Below, piece after piece: positions 34,143-45,014 of a stretch of DNA of 64,000 nucleotides (position 1 is its first letter; each line of letters starts with the position of its first letter). Made by a program: the position numbers and the translations under genes. The stretch comes from Flaccisagitta enflata (Eukaryota > Chaetognatha > Sagittoidea > Aphragmophora). The stretch covers positions 44,826,001 to 44,890,000 of the forward strand of contig OZ231127.1 of NCBI GenBank assembly GCA_965153355.1. Reading direction: 5' to 3'. The notes beneath the pieces were generated by a model. It was not told where the DNA came from. It did not search any database and saw only the letters and a list, made by a program, of their open reading frames with translations.

Positions 34143-34288
34143 AGTCGAGGACACGCGACTCTACACCTTGCGGTTTTGGTCGGTCGGTCCGTCCGCCCAT
34201 CCAAAATATTTCTAAAATGCAAGCGGTTTTCGCATTACTGCTCCTGCCCAACCGTCCGCGACTGGATTGCCGTGTATCCGGCCTTGTT
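34143..34288 (+). mobile_element. HPE, AGTCGCG class, 146-bp type
   Basis: Hairpin AGTCGAGGACACGCGACT, CTACACCTTGCGG, (GGTC/GTCC), AAGCGGTTTTCGCATTACTG, CTCCTGCCCAACC, subterminal GTCCGCGACT (34254-34263), GGATTGCCGTGTATCCGG, CCTTGTT. Same length as the copies at 22695 and 55678. Confidence 0.93.
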
Positions 34289-34380
34289 TTTTAAATGAGC
34301 GCAATTGGAAATTGCAGTTCCTGATTAAGAGATCATATAATTATAACAACAATCTCAATTCCTCCTATTCCTCCTATCAG

Positions 34381-34695
34381 ATGCAAACGAACTCAGTTGG
34401 GTACCGAGTACCGCGGTGACAAATCAACGACCCAATCCGGACGCAAATGCGCCTTCTGGAAGCACAGGATGACCAACTTGGATCCGTCCATCGGTGAATC
34501 GGCGGAGAACTTTTGCCGGAATCCCGACGGCGACATCGGTGGCCCCTGGTGCTACGTTGACGAAGACGATGGTTACGATGGTGACGATGGTGACGATGTT
34601 GACGATGTTGGTGATGAAGCTACTGGTAAAAGAGGCCACTGGGAGTCATGTGGCGTAAAATGGTGTGATGACAACGCCGGCTCGACAGGATTTAG
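34381..34695 (+). CDS. Multidomain protease/BPI gene: kringle 2 exon with acidic insertion
   Basis: The acceptor is TCCTCCTATCAG|. One exon encodes a whole kringle: CKRTQLGTEYRGDKSTTQSG, then C and FW, then ENFCRNPDGDIGGPWCYV. An acidic stretch of about 24 residues (DEDDGYDGDDGDD and on) follows, and the fold ends HWESCGVKWC. The insertion is encoded by GATGGTGAC-type repeats at 34559-34621 and lies between the fourth and fifth kringle cysteines, in a loop that is normally much shorter. The donor GATTTAG|GTTAGA is phase 2 and matches the exon at 41529. It is otherwise a canonical kringle. Confidence 0.88.
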
Positions 34696-34965
34696 GTTAG
34701 AATATAATCAACAGTTTTTATCTTCATAATGGGAATTAGGAATTTCTTTTGTTTGGGACAGAATCTGTTATTCATTACTCTATTGTGGTAGGTTGTAACA
34801 GCAGTTGGAATCGCTGCTCAGACAGATTTTGCAAAACTGCAATGTAAGCTATAGCTGAATTTGCTCCCCATAGGAATGCAAGTAAACTGCGTACAGTAGA
34901 ATCCAATTATAGTAATACCTCCGTTCAAGAGATAACCGCATCCGAGAAACAAAACAGTCATTTTT

Positions 34966-35127
34966 AGTCGCGTGCTTGCGACTCTACAACCCCCTTTGTT
35001 CGTCCGTCGGTTGGTCGGTCACATTTTACTTTTTTTTTATTCATTTGACCTTACTGCTCCTGCCCACATGGTCTGGTTACCTCAAATATGGCCCCTACCC
35101 ACCCGCACGCGTGTATCCGGCCTTGCT
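34966..35127 (+). mobile_element. HPE, AGTCGCG class
   Basis: Hairpin AGTCGCGTGCTTGCGACT after TTTTT, CTACAACCCCCTTTGTTCG, GTCGGTTGGTCGG, CTGCTCCTGCCCACATGG. Subterminal GCACGCG runs straight into TGTATCCGG because of a small deletion. End CCTTGCT. Confidence 0.88.
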
Positions 35128-35145
35128 TTACACATTCCTTATGAT

Positions 35146-35303
35146 AACAAGGCCGGATACAAGGCGATACCAGTTGCGGATGGGTGGGCAGGGGCGGAAA
35201 TGCGTTTTTACACTTTTCGACTCGTGCACTCCGACGGACGGACGGACGGACGGACGGACGGACGGACGGACAAAGGCTCTTATAGAGTTGCGTGTACACA
35301 ACT
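35146..35303 (-). mobile_element. HPE, AGTTGCG class
   Basis: AACAAGGCCGGATACAAGGC, subterminal AGTTGCGGAT, GGGTGGGCAGGGGC, (GACG)n, CTCTTATAG, hairpin AGTTGCGTGTACACAACT, AAAG. It lies 18 bp from the preceding HPE in opposite orientation. Confidence 0.88.
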
Positions 35304-35603
35304 AAAGATTCAACTTATCTCTTTAATCAAAAGAAATTTAATTAGATTTTGCAGGAACTTTAGTACACTCGTTGTGAATTTTCTGAATTTTCAGAAAATT
35401 GTCATTTTGTCATAAATTTCCGATTTCGATCATTCAGCGTTTGCAATATTACGAATTTCAACAATGTTGGCAAGAAGATATGTGCAGACTATGAATTTCT
35501 TGATAACAAATAACACATGCGCCACAATAAAGCGGAAAATGTAGAAAGATAGTAAATACCAGTTATGGCGGCTGTCGCCGTGAGGAAAAAAGTCGTAAGC
35601 ATT

Positions 35604-35930
35604 AGGGCGGTTACCTGAAGGGTGAATTTGGCTCAAAATCTAAAATTCCTCCGCCATCTAACCATACATGCTATGCGGCATTTGGGGAGTAAATCAGACA
35701 AGCAGAGGTCGGTATTTGTTCATGAAACCCGCACGGCAAAACAATGGTAAAGTATATGAAAGCAATTTTACACCTATTGAGAGACTATAGTGTTGCCATG
35801 TGGGTTTTATTTCCAGATACCAATCTCTGCTTGCCTCAATTCCTTTTTAAATACAACTTAGAGTGTATGGTTAGTTGGCTGAGGCCTTCTAAAATTTGAC
35901 CACATTTGACCCTCCAGGTAGCCGCCCTAG
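35604..35930. mobile_element. hAT-type foldback MITE, family C
   Basis: 327 bp. The left arm AGGGCGGTTACCTG is matched by the right arm CAGGTAGCCGCCCT, and the inversion extends about 135 bp inward with mismatches. Both sides carry the 8-bp sequence TAAGCATT (35596-35603, 35931-35938), indicating hAT-like insertion. Non-coding. Confidence 0.88.
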
Positions 35931-35938
35931 TAAGCATT

Positions 35939-37319
35939 GATCACTTTTCACCAAGTTTTTGTGTTCAGTCGCTGAAAATCTTTTTATTTGTTAGATCAAA
36001 TCAAGAGCAATTGTATGTATTGATTGCACTGAAAATCAGAGAAAAATAAGACAGAGCCAAATGAGATAGATGAGCTAAAAGGCTCAAAATAATTCATCGA
36101 AAAAAACAGTTATGCTCACTGAAATACTTTCTTGTACTTGCATGCTCACATCAAAACATTAATTTATTCACCCCATTAAAAATCAGAAAAAAAAAGACTG
36201 AGCTGAATGAGCTATGTGAGCTAGAATACTTAATGAATACAGATGAGCAGCTATGCTCACTGACATGTCTCTTTGTATCTGCTTGCTTATACATGTAGTA
36301 AAATATTTATTAATCTATTGCATTTGATTGCAGAAGAGAAAAGAGCTAAATGAGCTAAATGAGCTAAAATGCTCAAAACACCCTTACAGATGAGAGGCTA
36401 TGCTCTTAAACAATAAACATGTCATCTTGTATTTGCATACTCAAACAAACATAAATACACTCCTTTATAGATCCTACTTAAAATCATAAATAAAAAAAAA
36501 ACTTAATTTGAATTTTTTGCAGATAAATCTTTAAAAATTTATAAAACAAAAAATATTCAATGTAGAGCATTCTGCTTGGCGCCAAGTGAAAGAGAATTAT
36601 AAAATTTACTACCCTGCCAATTTTATTGGAGGCCCCAATCGCTTGATCGAGACACTCAACTTCCCTATAAGAAAATAAAAACCATATTTCCCTCAAATGT
36701 GTCAAAAAGTCGAAGACTGACTTCAACTTTTTTCCCAATCACTCCAGTATTTGTTGTAGTATTTCCGTTTAATGTTATGGTTTTATGACTTTTATCTTTT
36801 GAGAAGGGGGTATTTCAGCCAAGATGTTGAAATTTCAATGTCAAAAAAGTCCAGATTTTTCCTGGTTTGGAATCAATTGAAATTGTTCTTCATTGGACGA
36901 ATTTTACAGGACTCTGGGTGACAGAGAGTGAGCAAGGTTAACTGATAATCATGGAGGTGAATTATTGGAGTAACAATTCCTGCCCCAAAAAGATTGTTAT
37001 ACTAGACAAACACACAAAGAATAAAAAGAAGCAGAAATTTGATTCTGCAGCTTGTTGCAAACTATCTATATCAACAAGAATTTTGAGCAATAACCCTACT
37101 AGAAAAAAGAATTCTATATAAAAATCAGTGAAATTGTGTATATTTCATTTCTGACCAAATGCTGAAAACCACATTATTTTAGCTCGAGGCGTTTAGAAAT
37201 GACAGGCGAAACAAGATGGATTGCTCAATTAGAAAATGGCAAAAATAATGCATCGTATTTCGTTTTTTTTCTCTACTCTATGTGAAAGAGTGTGTTTTTA
37301 GATAGATTGGACAATTTTT
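35939..37319. other. Intron with GAGCTAAATGAGCTAAAATGCTC repeats
   Basis: Three diverged units of about 140 bp at 36040-36430 each contain GAGCTxAATGAGCTA and a CTATGCTCACTGA segment. The rest is AT-rich and featureless. Confidence 0.6.
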
Positions 37320-38614
37320 GGTGCGCTATAGCACCTCTATAGGAGGCTCTGTCGGTCCGTCGGTCACGCTCGAATGAAAAATCGCTAAAGATGTTTAAAT
37401 CAATTGAAAGCTCATTTTGTTCATCATTGATGATACTCGTCATTTCATCCACTAAAGTAATCAGCTACGGTTAGGTCTGATAGAGCTGGGGATAGGCCGG
37501 ATAGGTCTAATAGAGCTGGGGATAGGTCTGATAGAGCTCGGGATAGGTCTGAATAGTCGCAAAAGCGTTAGATGGTAATGGTACCCGTTGCCCCCATGTG
37601 AGTGTATGTGGATGTGTGAGGGTTAGAGGGGCAGCGGCCCCAAAGCGGCCGATGACCTATGTTTTGTAAGTTTGAAGGTTCTTGACTGGAATTGAGTTTC
37701 AATGATGGGATGAGCCTTGAGGCTTGGATTTGAGTCTTGAGGCAGTTATTTGAGCCTTGAGGCTGTTATTTGAGCCTCAAAGCTGTTATCCGAGCCTGAC
37801 GGACTTGAACCTTATGGCTGGGATCTGAGCTTTGAGGCTGGGGTTTAAGCCTTGAGGCTAGGGTTTAAGCCTTGTGATTTGAGCCTCAAGGCTGGAATTT
37901 GAGCCTCAAGACTGGGATTTGGTCCTGAAGGTTGGGATTTGAGCCTGGAGGCTGGAGTTTGAGCCTGGAGGCTGGAATTTGAGCCTGGAGGCTGGAATTT
38001 GAGCCTGGAGGCTGGAATTTGAGCCTGGAGGCTGGAATTGGAGCCTGGGGGCTGGGATTTGAGCCTCTAGGCTGGGATTTTGGCCTCAAGGCTAGGATTT
38101 GAGTCCTGAGGTTGGGATTTGAGCCTTTAGGTTAGGATTTGAGCCTCAAGGCTGGGATTTGAGTCTCAAGGCTGGGATTTGAGCCTCAAGGCTGGGATTT
38201 GAGCCTCGAGGCTCAGATTTGAGCTTCGAGGCTTGAATTTGGGCCTTGAAGTAAGAGTTTTATCATTAGACAAGGATTTGGGCCTCATGGCTGGGATATG
38301 AGCTTCAAAGGGGGTGGATGGACAGAGAAGAAGGAGGAGGAGGAGAAATTTGTCCTGTGTGAAAGCATAGGTCATCGGTCCCTTAGGGGTCAGATAGAGC
38401 TCAGGATAGGTCTGATAGAGGTAGGGATAAGTCTGATAGAGCTAGGGAATCCCTAGTAGGGATAGGTCTGATAGAGCTGGTGATACGTCAGATAGGTCTT
38501 ATAGAGCTCAGCATAGGTCTGATAGAGCTAGGGATAGGTCTGAGGGAGCTAGGGATAGGTCTAAGAATTGATAATGCCCGGCGCACCGTCTTGGCCCGTG
38601 TATCCGGCCTTGTT
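37320..38614 (+). mobile_element. HPE, GGTGCG class, long, carrying a minisatellite element
   Basis: Hairpin GGTGCGCTATAGCACC after TTTTT, CTATAGGAGGCTCTGTCGG, GTCC run, GATAGGTCTGATAGAGCT repeats. It contains the minisatellite block 37555-38400. Subterminal GGCGCACC (38580-38587), CCCGTGTATCCGGCCTTGTT. The stem class and the subterminal copy agree although the two ends are 1.26 kb apart. Confidence 0.82.
37555..38400 (+). repeat. Minisatellite-carrying unit, copy 1 (20-bp GAGCCT repeat)
   Basis: It starts CAAAAGCGTTAGATGGT, then GGGCAGCGGCCCCAAAGCGG and CGATGACCTATG. About 30 copies of a 20-bp unit (GAGGCTGGAATTTGAGCCTG) follow, then a GGAGGAGGAG run and AGCATAGGTCATCGG. CGATGACCTATG and CATAGGTCATCG form an inverted pair around the array. 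The same layout occurs at 45015-45490. Confidence 0.85.
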
Positions 38615-38984
38615 TCTCCTAATTTTTGGTCCTGGATGAATTTCCATATGCCTTCTAGGTTGACTTCAATCCCTCTGCGGATAACAAAGGGTCCAAAAAC
38701 ACATTCATGACGGGGAGAGCTATCATGCAACTTTACTAAATACTTCAAATACATTGAATTTTCTATTTTGATGGTAGTTGAAGCCCTTGGAAGTAAATCC
38801 AAGTATCCAACAGATTTTAGAGACTTTTTCATGAATCCTACCTTGAAAAATAAACCATTTTTAGATGCGTCCTCGCATCTCTATAAGAGGGTCTGTCCCT
38901 TGGTCTGGCTGAATGTCTGTCTGTCTGTCTGAGTGTCACGCGAAAATTTCAAAACGCGATTTTCAAGGTTTTCTCTTCATTTCT

Positions 38985-39490
38985 CTTCCTGTCTCTTCAT
39001 GTCTCTTATATTTCTTATGTCTCTTTCACCTCTTTTGTCTCCTTTGTCTCTTTTGTCTCCTATATGTCTCTTATATCTCCTGTGTATCTCTTATGTCTCT
39101 TATTTCTCTTATGTATCTTAGGTCTCTTATGTCTCTTACGTCTCTTATGTCTCTTATGTCTCTTATGTCTCTTTTGTCTCTTTTGTCTCCTATATGTCTC
39201 TTGTGTCTCCTATATGTCTCATATGTCTCTTATGTCTCTTATGTCTCTTATGTCTCTTATATCTCTTATATCTCTTATATCTCTTATATCTCTTATATCT
39301 CTTATATCTCTTATATCTATTATGTCTCTTATATCTCTTATATCTCCTATGTCTCTTATATCTCATATGTCTCTTATGTCTTATGTCTCTTATGTCTCTT
39401 CATGTCTCTATATGTCTCTATATGTCTCTCATGTTTCCTCATGTCTCTCCATATCTCTCCATGTCTCTCCAAGTCCCTTCATGTCTCTTT
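38985..39490. repeat. 9-bp tandem repeat TATGTCTCT and variants
   Basis: Over 40 copies of TCTCTTATG/TCTCTTATA. Frames through it give Ser/Leu/Tyr-rich ORFs that are not genes. Confidence 0.95.
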
Positions 39491-39533
39491 TTGAGGATGA
39501 GGCGGGGGGGGGGGTGTGGAAAGGCGTGAGGGG

Positions 39534-39871
39534 TAGGGTGACTGAAAGTATGGTCAAATCCGAATTTAGTGTTCCTCGTGGGAGAAATGTGTCCATTTCC
39601 ACCACAGATGATGACTCAAAAATCTGGTGATGATCAGATAAATTTACTCATGACCGCCACCCAACCCCTTTTCCCATTGTAAAATATAGGGCTGGAATAA
39701 GACCAGAATCCTTCCTATGCATTTTGTATGGGATATAATGGGAGTGGCGGTCATGAGTAGACTTTATCTGATCATCACCAAATTTTAGGGTCATCATGTG
39801 TGATGGAAATGGTCACATTTCTCCTGCAAGGAAGATGAAATTCGAATTCGACCATATTTTTGGTCACCCTA
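39534..39871. mobile_element. hAT-type foldback MITE, family B, copy 2
   Basis: 338 bp, inverted relative to 24320-24658 and almost identical to it. Exact 8-bp duplication GTGAGGGG on both sides (39526-39533, 39872-39879). It is inserted in the G-rich minisatellite of the HPE at 38863. Confidence 0.95.
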
Positions 39872-39879
39872 GTGAGGGG

Positions 39880-40060
39880 AGGCGTGGGGGGAGGGGTGGG
39901 GAGGCGTGGGGGGAGGGGTGGGTAGGCGTGGGGGGGAGGGGTGGGGAGCCGTGGGGGGAGGGGTGGAGGGGAGGCGTGGGGGGAAGGGGGGTGGGGAGGC
40001 GTGGGGGTGGGGTGGGGAGGCGTGGGGGAGGGGTGAAGAGGCGTGGGGGGGAGAGAGGTA
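39880..40060. repeat. G-rich minisatellite GGCGTGGGGGGAGGGGTGGG
   Basis: About nine units of around 20 bp on the G-rich strand, continuing the G-rich sequence left of the MITE at 39500-39533. G-quadruplex-prone by composition. Confidence 0.9.
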
Positions 40061-40238
40061 TTAGTTTATATTTTTCTCTTTATCTCTGAATCTTTATATT
40101 TGCATATAATTATATTTTAATATCTTTTTATCTTAATAATTTGTATGATATTATCTTACGTCTAAAGAGGACGCATCTATTGGACATCTCTTGGCCTTGT
40201 TTTTCTTTTATTCATGGTATTCATGACAGCTGGGGAGT

Positions 40239-41429
40239 AACAAAGGTAGTAGAGCTAAGTCGCGTGGGGTGGGCAGGGGCAGTGATTTGAAAGGCTAACC
40301 AAGCATTTTGGCAGGAGCAGTAATGCAAAATACACCCATAGACGCAAAAAAAGCTAAGTCACCAACCGACCGACCAACCCACTAAGGGCCACGGATTGCG
40401 CTAGATGGCTCCCTGGGTATTTGGGTGAAAATTTTCATCTCTACTATATGGCTCAAACTAAGTAGAATGGTCATGGTAGCATTTGAGCACATATTACCGG
40501 TCCATATGACAGGTTTCATGGCAATTTAGAGTGGAATTAGGCGACCTAAATGGACATTACTACGAATAACGCTAAAATTCAAGAAAAATTAATGAATTTT
40601 TTGGATTATCTGTAAAGATTACAAAAAGCTCATGATATCTTGAATATTGGATTAGATTCCTTCATTAATGTTTTAATGTCTGGAAAAATTCAAGAAATAA
40701 TTATTTTTTACATTTTTAACACTATTAAATTAGTCTACTATTACTACATATATGACCTAATTTGCATGCTTTTATTACCCTATGAATATAAAAAATCGCA
40801 CAAGGACGCACAATGAGCCACCTATGCCAAAATGTAGTTCAAGGTGTCCTGAATCCAGAAAGCTATGGCTCAAGCGGGCCTTCCACGTCCAAATTGCGAT
40901 TTTCTTGGCCTAAAATGGACAAGTAATAATGTGGATAAAAGTAAAAATCTATATTTGATTGGAAGAAAAATGAGCAAAATGAGCTAAATGAGCAAAAAAA
41001 TGATTTTTTTTTAGCACCTTATTTAGGAATCTTATTGATCAAAGACAAAAATTTAATTGATTTGGTCAAAACATTAGACAATTTAAATATCAAATGTAAG
41101 AGAGTTTAGGGGTATTTTTCACTTTAGTTTTGCAAATTTCTCTTTTTTTGTACTCTAAGCTCATAAAGCTCTTAATCCAATAGAAATGAGTCAATATTGG
41201 ATATGAATAGTTTCATAACACCTGAAAATATGCAGAAAAATGTTTTTCTCTCTGTATATTTCATAAGGAACAATGTAATGGAAAAGATGTAATGTTAATC
41301 CCCAATGAGCCACCTAGCGCACAATGCAGCCCACAGTGCAACCATCCGACCAATCGACCGACCGAAAGGTATACCGACGGAAATCGTTCCGCCTACTATA
41401 GCAGGTATTAGAGTCTTGTGCACGCGACT
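40239..41429 (-). mobile_element. HPE, AGTCGCG class, long (1.2 kb)
   Basis: AACAAAGG start (diverged), subterminal AGTCGCGTG (40258-40266), GGGTGGGCAGGGGCAGTG and GGCAGGAGCAGTAATGC boxes. About 900 bp of AT-rich filler follows, with ATGAGCCACCTA motifs at 40815 and 41307. Then (CCGA)n, and the hairpin AGTCTTGTGCACGCGACT (41412-41429) followed by AAAAAC. Confidence 0.82.
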
Positions 41430-41528
41430 AAAAACGGCGAGTCCCTAGAACCCGAGTCTTAGTGTAGACTCTCCAAGGTACCGTAACTCACATCAAAGAC
41501 AAGAAATATAATGCAATATATACTGCAG

Positions 41529-41707
41529 GATCGAGATGAAGACGCGTTCTTTGGTGGAAAGAAACGACAGATACTTCATCCTTGAGAAGTTTGACGAGTC
41601 AAAAAAGGTCGTCCGCGTGGAGCTTAAGCCTGGAATTGGAAGCAATGGAGAGCTCTTCAGACCCAAGAAATATTTGCTATCTGGCTCCAATTATCCGAAT
41701 TGTGAAG
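41529..41707 (+). CDS. Multidomain protease/BPI gene: linker exon 1, unrecognised
   Basis: The acceptor TATATACTGCAG| is 99 bp after the HPE end. The phase joins the kringle 2 donor (AG|G gives Arg). The frame reads IEMKTRSLVERNDRYF, then LEKFDESKKVVRVELK and YLLSGSNYPNCE up to the donor GAAG|GTATTT, phase 1. The composition is that of an extracellular beta-rich protein, with one cysteine. No family was recognised. The support is phase agreement on both sides and clean splice sites. Confidence 0.75.
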
Positions 41708-42290
41708 GTATTTAGATGAGTATTTATCGTGAATGAAATACATCTCCTGATCTGGTCTTTGAAACTTGCGTTCCTCGCCAGTCTCTTGGTAACTCACTGC
41801 TAGGAAATCACACAACTTCTTCTTGCCTGCTTTCTAGTGTAGAATGATGCTGGAGCTTTCTCTATTACATCACGCTTTATCCTTAGACCTGAATCCTCCA
41901 TTATGATTTGATCCTGCCTTGCAATGTGCATGGAACATCATATCAATCACCAGCAAACTAATGATTGATTTTTTTACATGACTCTCCTGGAAACCCTAAA
42001 AAACTGAAATACAACTACAATCAGTTTATTGTTGGTCAATGGTCACATACTCAGAATTGATGTGTGCTAAATTAGTATTACTAAATGGAAAACTAGGTGC
42101 TAAATCAGTTTTGCTAAATGGAAAACTAGGAGTTATGCGCGTAGTAACTAGTCAGTGTGGGCTCACAAGGTCCTCTTCCATATTTCACAGTTTGGGTATA
42201 GTGAGGGATATTGTTTTACTTGTCATACTATTGTCAACCCCCCACACCTTCACCTATTGAAACCTTCAAAACCCATTTTCCCCCTTTCAG
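41708..42290. other. Intron
   Basis: 583-bp intron with GCTAAATxAGTxTTxCTAAATGG short repeats near 42065-42125 and a pyrimidine-rich 3' end CCCCCTTTCAG. Confidence 0.7.
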
Positions 42291-42448
42291 ATCTTGACAA
42301 TGTCGTAAAAGACTCTTTTGTGAGTATTGAAATTAAAGAACCATTGGGCTCAATCAACTCTCAACACGACAAAATATTTTTGGTCATCATAAATCCAAAA
42401 TATTACCTTTGCTACAAAATCGAGGTCAATGAAGTTGAAAACCCCAAT
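42291..42448 (+). CDS. Multidomain protease/BPI gene: linker exon 2, unrecognised
   Basis: The acceptor CCCCCTTTCAG| is strong and phase 1 matches the previous exon (G|AT gives Asp). It encodes LDNVVKDSFVSIEIKEPLG, then KIFLVIINPKYYLCYKIEV and ENPN, ending at the consensus donor AAT|GTAAGT in phase 0. Alternating hydrophobic residues suggest beta strands. No family was recognised. Confidence 0.78.
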
Positions 42449-42793
42449 GTAAGTTTCTTGCATGATGGACAAAGTTTAGATAAGCATGGAGTGGCACGGT
42501 AAAGTTATCGTCCGAGACAGAAAGACAGATGGACAAAAGAACATATTTACCTCCGCAGTGCGGCGTAAAAGAATGTTTTAGGTAGTAATAAAACTCACTA
42601 TATTGTTATGGAGTTTGTCACCATTTTTTCTTTATTATTCACGATTTAAACTTGATTATTTGATTGATTCTTCACAGTTTGATAACTAAGCATCAAATGT
42701 CATGGTATTGATGTAAACGAGCTGAAATGGTGTTGCTGGGGTGTTTCTTTAGATGCCTAGAGAATCTAAAAAATTTCTTTTGTGATCTTTTTT

Positions 42794-42973
42794 AGTCGCG
42801 TGCACGCGACTCTACACCCCGCTCTGTCGGGCGCTCCGTCTGCCTGTCACAGTTCATTTTTTTATGATTTTTATTTTTGGACCTCACTGCTCCTGCCCCA
42901 ATGGTCTAGTGACGCCAAATACGGCCCCTGCCCACCCGCGCGCGACTTTGGTAGCCGTGTATCCAGCCCTGTT
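42794..42973 (+). mobile_element. HPE, AGTCGCG class
   Basis: Perfect palindrome AGTCGCGTGCACGCGACT after a T-run, CTACACCCCGCTCTGTCGG, CTGCTCCTGCCCCAATGG, CCCCTGCCCACCC. Subterminal GCGCGCGACT, then GTAGCCGTGTATCCAGCCC and TGTT. Confidence 0.92.
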
Positions 42974-44278
42974 TAATTTGATATCTTCTCATGACCCTTT
43001 TGCAGTACTTGAACTAATTGGGATCTAGAATGTTTGCAGAAAAATCCTAAAGATATTGTACAGTGCAGTATGAACATTGTCAAATGCATAAGCATTAAGC
43101 TTTCATTCCCAAGTGCAACTTTTCACAAATCTTGAGTTATTTTTTTTTCAAAAGTATTTCATTTGACATTTTCTTTTCAAAATTGTATGGGTCTGAGTTA
43201 AACAGTTTTTCCACAACTTCAATTTGAAGAAAAAAAGTCGTTAACACAAGAGGCTCATTTTCAGCTCAAATTCTCCCCCCCCCCTATTTATTGATTTGTA
43301 CTCATTTCTAACACCTGTTAAACAATTCGGCGGAAAAATATATTTGCATAAAAAGGATAGAAAGCATACTTCTAGTTAGCCTAATTCAATGAAATTTTTA
43401 CTGAAGTGTCTCAATACTTTAGGCGTACTACGGTTCAAATTTCATCACACTGGGTCAATCGGGTGTGTCAATATGCAAAAGGTCTTTTGATCAGCTCATC
43501 ATCATTAGGGAGTATGAAGACACTAATTACAAGACACTTACCGTTTTTATTTTTTTCAATTTCAATCATCATCCATTTTTTTAGCGCATGTAAAGATTGT
43601 CAAAAATATATATACTTTTAGCGACTGCACCCAGTTTTGTTGAAAATGAGACTAATAAATTTTTTTAAAGATTGTGTTTTTTCTATTACAAAATAATCTT
43701 ATATAAAAGCAGAAGATTTTGACTATTTTTTTATAGTATAAAGAATAAAAGAAACAATGTGTTTTGATTCTCTTCCTTGTCATCAATAATCCAGGTGCAA
43801 AACCAGCTGCACTACAATATACAAATTAGGGGCTAAATGGGGATTTAGAAAAAAACGGAAGATGAATGAAATTTGAAAAAAGAAAAACGGTAATTATCTT
43901 AAAATTAATGTGCCAACAATCCGTGATGATGACCATCTGATCAAAAATCATTTTGCATATTGACACACCCGACTGGGTCAACCAGAAGTGTGCTTATCGT
44001 GTCTTTTTTTTTTTTTTTTTGTAAAGGTTTTTTTTTCGCCTAACTGTTCAACACGTATTATACGGCTTGAGCTATAGATGCCAGATTGATATCAAATAAA
44101 AGATAATGCGGTTTTCTTTCAGTTGAGACTTTGCCTGAAGCCGTTTTAGAATAAGAGCAATTAAAAAAGAAACTGCCTTAATGAAAAAAGTGAATAATCA
44201 AACTCAAGCTGAAAATACCCATTTTACTTCAAACTGTTATCATGGACAGACTATTCAACTCAGACCAATGAATTCTTT
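42974..44278. other. Intron, nothing recognised
   Basis: AT-rich. ACACTGGGTCAATCGGGTGTG (43450) and CACACCCGACTGGGTCAACC (43965) form an inverted pair around about 500 bp, perhaps an old element. No coding signal. Confidence 0.55.
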
Positions 44279-44368
44279 ATTCGCATGCACGCGACTCTGT
44301 AACCCGCTGTCTCAGTCGGTCGGTCCATTGGTCCCCGTTAGCTTTTTATGTATTTATTGGCAGTTTTT
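44279..44368 (+). mobile_element. HPE left end, AGTCGCG class, interrupted
   Basis: ATTCGCATGCACGCGACT, CTGTAACCCGCTGTCTCAG and TCGGTCGGTCC form a hairpin end with a slightly damaged outer arm. Its course is cut at 44369 by another HPE inserted after TTTTT. The right end was not identified. Confidence 0.65.
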
Positions 44369-44506
44369 AGTTTCGGACACGCAACTCTATAAGAGCCTTT
44401 GTCCGTCCGTCCGTCGGTCCGTGACCACGAGTCAAAAAGTGTGAAAACATGCATTTCCGCCCCTGCCCACCCGTCCGCAACTGGTGGCCGTGTATCCGGC
44501 CTTGTT
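44369..44506 (+). mobile_element. HPE, AGTTGCG class (138 bp)
   Basis: Hairpin AGTTTCGGACACGCAACT, CTATAAGAGCCTTTGTCCG, GTCC run, CGCCCCTGCCCACCC, subterminal GTCCGCAACT (44473-44482), GGTGGCCGTGTATCCGG, CCTTGTT. Nested in the element starting at 44279. Confidence 0.92.
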
Positions 44507-44529
44507 GCATTTCAGCTCCTTCCCAAATG

Positions 44530-44960
44530 CTTGAGTACGCCTTTTTTTTTGGGCAGCGGCCCCAAAGAGGACAAAAACCTGTAGAACAAAGGGGGAATTT
44601 TGTCTGTCCATCCATCCGTTCATTCGTTTGTTTGTGCATCCCCCCATCAGGCCTGTCAGACCTCAAATCCGGCCTCTCAGGCTTAAAATCTAGCCTCTCA
44701 GGCCTCTAATCCGGCCTCTCAGGCCTCAAATCAGCCATCTAAGCCTCAGCCTTACATTTCCCTTTACAGATTCAAAGCCTGAGAGGGTAGATTTCAGGCT
44801 TGAGAGGGCAAATTTCAGGCCTGAGAGGGCAAATTTCAGGCCTGAGAGGGCCTGGGGGATTGATGGATGGATGGATGGACGGATGAACGAAAGTCCCCCT
44901 GTGTTCTACAGGACTTTGTCCTCTTTGGGGCCACTGCCCCTGCTTGCTCTCACCCCAACT
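44530..44960. repeat. Minisatellite-carrying unit, inverted pair
   Basis: GGGCAGCGGCCCCAAAGAGG near 44551, then CTCTCAGGCCTCAAATCCGG units of about 20 bp (44640-44730). The inverted counterparts follow: GAGAGGGCAAATTTCAGGCC units (44780-44850) and CCTCTTTGGGGCCACTGCCC (44919). The two halves face each other. Confidence 0.75.
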
Positions 44961-45014
44961 TACAATCATGCAAAGCAGGGTAGTGGGTGTCGGACCACAT
45001 AGTGCCCTTGCAAA

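Larger units (their letters stand above)
38863..40201 (+). mobile_element. HPE, AGATGCG class, long
   Basis: Hairpin AGATGCGTCCTCGCATCT (38863-38880), CTATAAGAGGGTCTGTCC, (TGTCTG)n, a 9-bp TATGTCTCT array, family-B MITE (39534-39871), G-rich minisatellite. Subterminal GAGGACGCATCT (40167-40178), ATTGGACATCTCTTGG, CCTTGTT. All 12 subterminal bases mirror the hairpin half. Confidence 0.93.

Noticed and set aside
38913-39630. Ser/Leu/Tyr-rich ORFs up to 193 codons
   Set aside because: They translate a 9-bp TATGTCTCT tandem array in three frames.
42155-42260. Extension of the linker exon upstream of 42291
   Set aside because: The open frame upstream lacks conservation clues and a strong acceptor CCCCCTTTCAG stands at 42290 with the correct phase.
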